Assembly (NCBI GenBank): GCA_947307005.1
Contig: CAMZHY010000253.1
Coordinates: 1 to 5,938, forward strand
Source of the DNA: an uncultured Planctomycetaceae bacterium
GTDB lineage: Bacteria > Planctomycetota > Planctomycetia > Pirellulales > Thermoguttaceae
Length of the DNA stretch: 5,938 nucleotides
Direction of reading: 5' to 3'
Made by a program: the position numbers and the translations under genes. Shown here piece by piece: positions 4,276 through 5,938 of this stretch; position 1 is the first letter of the stretch, and each line of letters begins with the position of its first letter. The notes beneath the pieces are model-generated. The model saw nothing but the letters and a program-made list of their open reading frames with translations, did no database searches and was not told where the DNA came from.

Positions 4276-5938
4276 AACGCGAGGAGTCGTTATGTTTGTC
4301 GTCGGCGATCTCTTTAAGCATGATCTCTTTGACGGTCGCAAACTCGTCCGTCAGATCCATGGTTTCGGACAGTTCCCAGACGCAAGTATCCACAATGTGT
4401 AAACTGACGCCGCTGCTCAGCCACGCCTCCGTCCAGCCCGTCTCGGTTGTCCAAACGCCCCATGCGACGTCGCCGTCGGACCCGTATGTTTCCCACTTGT
4501 CGTAGTCGAACGCCCGGAACCAAACGCCGTCAAACTCAGGGCAAACGTCGGAAACTTGCTGAGTTCTGACGACGAAATCGGTCAATTTTCGCAAGTACGT
4601 TTCGTATACTTTTCTGTTCGCGTCGTTAGAAGTCGCGCGCGTCGCTTCCGTAAGTCCAAGAAAAGCGAAAGGCTGGGTATAGAGATTATCCACGCAGGGA
4701 TCGCCGTTATTCTGAATAACCGGCGCTTCCGCGCCTCCATAGGCGGAGTTGGACTTGTAACTGCCAAAAAGCCCCTGACCCTTTCCTAAACGTTCCTGAA
4801 TTCCGCCGGTCTCGTCTTGGAACATCATAACGTCGCCGACGATCTGACGGAGCCATGCTTCATGCTGTTCCGTCGGCTCCAGCCGGACGAGCCAAGCCAG
4901 CGGAAGGATCATCTTCGCTCTTTCCTGCTGCAGCCCGTTCGTCCAGCGCCATTGATCTTTTTCATACGCGTCCATCATCAGCGCGATCCCGATTTTGGTT
5001 CGTTGCAGCAGCGGCTCCCAGCCCGTCCGCTCATACGCCCAAAGGTAACACGCCCAGAGCATCGCCTCGAAGTGAGGCGCGAAATTGGTTATTTCCCTGT
5101 CGTAGAAGTATTTCCAGCCGTTCGCGGCGAGAGCGCTCGCGTGAATATTGCTTCCTCTGAATCCGTTGACGCCCGTTGTTCTGAAATTTGCAATAATGAT
5201 TTCCAGAAGTCGTTGCTGGAATTGTTCGCCGTCCTTTCCGAGGATGGAGATCGCTTCGATCAGCCCGAGAATCGCTCTCGCGGCGTCGTCTCCGTAATAC
5301 TGTTCGGGACAAGCAGGATCGTCGTTCCAATCTAGAAAACCGTACTGCGGACTCTTCGCGTCGGCGCGAGAATCGCAGGATAGAGCCGATTCGCGCAGGA
5401 GCCAGTTTACAAGATTATAAGCGGCGTCCCTGTATCGTTCGTTTCCGGTAGTACGGTACGCCAGCGCCAGCGCGCCGGCCGCTTCTCCGTTGCAGTCCGC
5501 CCTTTTGATGAACCTGACCTTTTCCGATCCGTCGGGGTTAAACTGCGCGCCCGACGCGAACGACTCAATGAGACCGTTGCGTCCGTCGCCCGTTTTGTCG
5601 ATATGGAACTCTACCTGGAGCGGAATATCCCGCTGCGCTCGCGGCGCGACATAGGCTTTTTCGTCCGTGTCGCTGAGTAAAAAACCGGAGTTGAAAAACC
5701 AGTCTGAATTTCTTCTCACCGCGTCGATATAATCTTCTTTTGAAAGAGTCGCGTCCTTGGCGCGCGCGGGGCAGACGGCCGGCTTGTAGCTCATGACGGG
5801 CGCGGGTTCGCCGCAGTTCAACCACGTCAAGACGGAAGCCCAGAATTTCTGGTATCTTTCGTATGGCGCGTATCTTGCGGAAATCCATTGGCTGAATTTA
5901 GTCGCCGCCGTCAAAACGCGTCCGTTTTCTTCGAGCAG
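4274..5938 (-). CDS. C-terminal part of a large six-hairpin (alpha/alpha) glycosidase-like protein
   Basis: The frame is open to the right edge, so the start lies outside the window; 554 residues are seen, ending at TGA 4276-4274. Numbering from the edge, residues 1-45 (GRVLTAATKFSQWIS, then RYAPYERYQKFWA and SVLTWL) look like the end of a separate N-terminal domain, resembling the tail of amidotransferase/ThuA-like or beta-galactosidase trimerisation folds. From about 65 the protein consists of repeated helical hairpins: GEAAGALALAYRTTGNERYRDAA (151-173; in two pieces, GEAAGALALA and YRTTGNERYRDAA), YYGDDAARAILGLIEAI (214-230), HFEAMLWACYLWAYERTG (289-306), MILPLAWLVRLEP (343-355), NLYTQPFAFLGLTEA (418-432) and DVAWGVWTTETGWTEAWL (490-507). 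This is the pattern of (alpha/alpha)6 glycosidases such as the GH88/GH105/GH127-like group. Acidic clusters (GDGRNG at 118-123, FLDWNDDP at 201-208) may line the cleft. No specific family or substrate can be assigned. The signal peptide, if any, is outside the window. Confidence 0.8.
   Translation of the reverse strand: MLEENGRVLTAATKFSQWISARYAPYERYQKFWASVLTWLNCGEPAPVMSYKPAVCPARAKDATLSKEDYIDAVRRNSDWFFNSGFLLSDTDEKAYVAPRAQRDIPLQVEFHIDKTGDGRNGLIESFASGAQFNPDGSEKVRFIKRADCNGEAAGALALAYRTTGNERYRDAAYNLVNWLLRESALSCDSRADAKSPQYGFLDWNDDPACPEQYYGDDAARAILGLIEAISILGKDGEQFQQRLLEIIIANFRTTGVNGFRGSNIHASALAANGWKYFYDREITNFAPHFEAMLWACYLWAYERTGWEPLLQRTKIGIALMMDAYEKDQWRWTNGLQQERAKMILPLAWLVRLEPTEQHEAWLRQIVGDVMMFQDETGGIQERLGKGQGLFGSYKSNSAYGGAEAPVIQNNGDPCVDNLYTQPFAFLGLTEATRATSNDANRKVYETYLRKLTDFVVRTQQVSDVCPEFDGVWFRAFDYDKWETYGSDGDVAWGVWTTETGWTEAWLSSGVSLHIVDTCVWELSETMDLTDEFATVKEIMLKEIADDKHNDSSR

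Noticed and set aside
5912..5914. TTG at 5914-5912 as the start of the six-hairpin protein
   Set aside because: The frame stays open to the window edge, there is no ribosome binding site before it, and the residues just after it look like the middle of a folded domain, so the gene very probably starts outside the window.

Overview
The window looks like a chromosomal stretch from a saccharolytic bacterium. All four genes I can support lie on the minus strand, so transcription runs from high to low coordinates. Three encode large, apparently exported or carbohydrate-active proteins and one encodes a housekeeping enzyme (TrpB). A Tat-exported sugar-hydrolase-like protein, a secreted lectin-domain enzyme and loosely spaced genes in moderately GC-rich DNA are typical of the Planctomycetota/Lentisphaerota/Verrucomicrobiota group. 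That placement is inferred from style only; no phylogenetic marker was compared.

Layout in transcription order. (1) 5938-4274: the C-terminal 554 residues of a large protein with the repeated helical hairpins of a six-hairpin (alpha/alpha) glycosidase; its start lies beyond the window. (2) 4273-3898: a 376-bp non-coding spacer with four separate inverted repeats. (3) 3897-2872: a 341-residue Tat-exported protein with a predicted TIM-barrel, GH20-like fold. (4) 2871-2640: a spacer with a strong dyad next to a good sigma70-type promoter and a 5' leader containing a T8 tract. (5) 2639-1419: a complete tryptophan synthase beta subunit (trpB), followed by a textbook intrinsic terminator at 1389-1346. 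(6) 1345-1161: a spacer with an extended -10 promoter and a GC-rich 5' UTR hairpin. (7) 1160 to the left edge: the N-terminal 386 residues of a Sec-secreted protein with a carbohydrate-binding-type beta-sandwich and the start of a probable TIM-barrel enzyme domain.

The three carbohydrate-related proteins probably belong to the organism's glycan-degradation repertoire. They are not tightly packed, and each spacer carries its own signals, so I read them as separate transcription units rather than one operon. trpB sits alone, without trpA or other trp genes beside it, and has its own promoter and terminator. No mobile element, CRISPR array, tRNA or rRNA was seen. I did not find a clear new multi-gene system. 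The least explained parts are the hairpin-rich spacer at 3898-4273 and the two unassigned sugar-hydrolase-like proteins around it.
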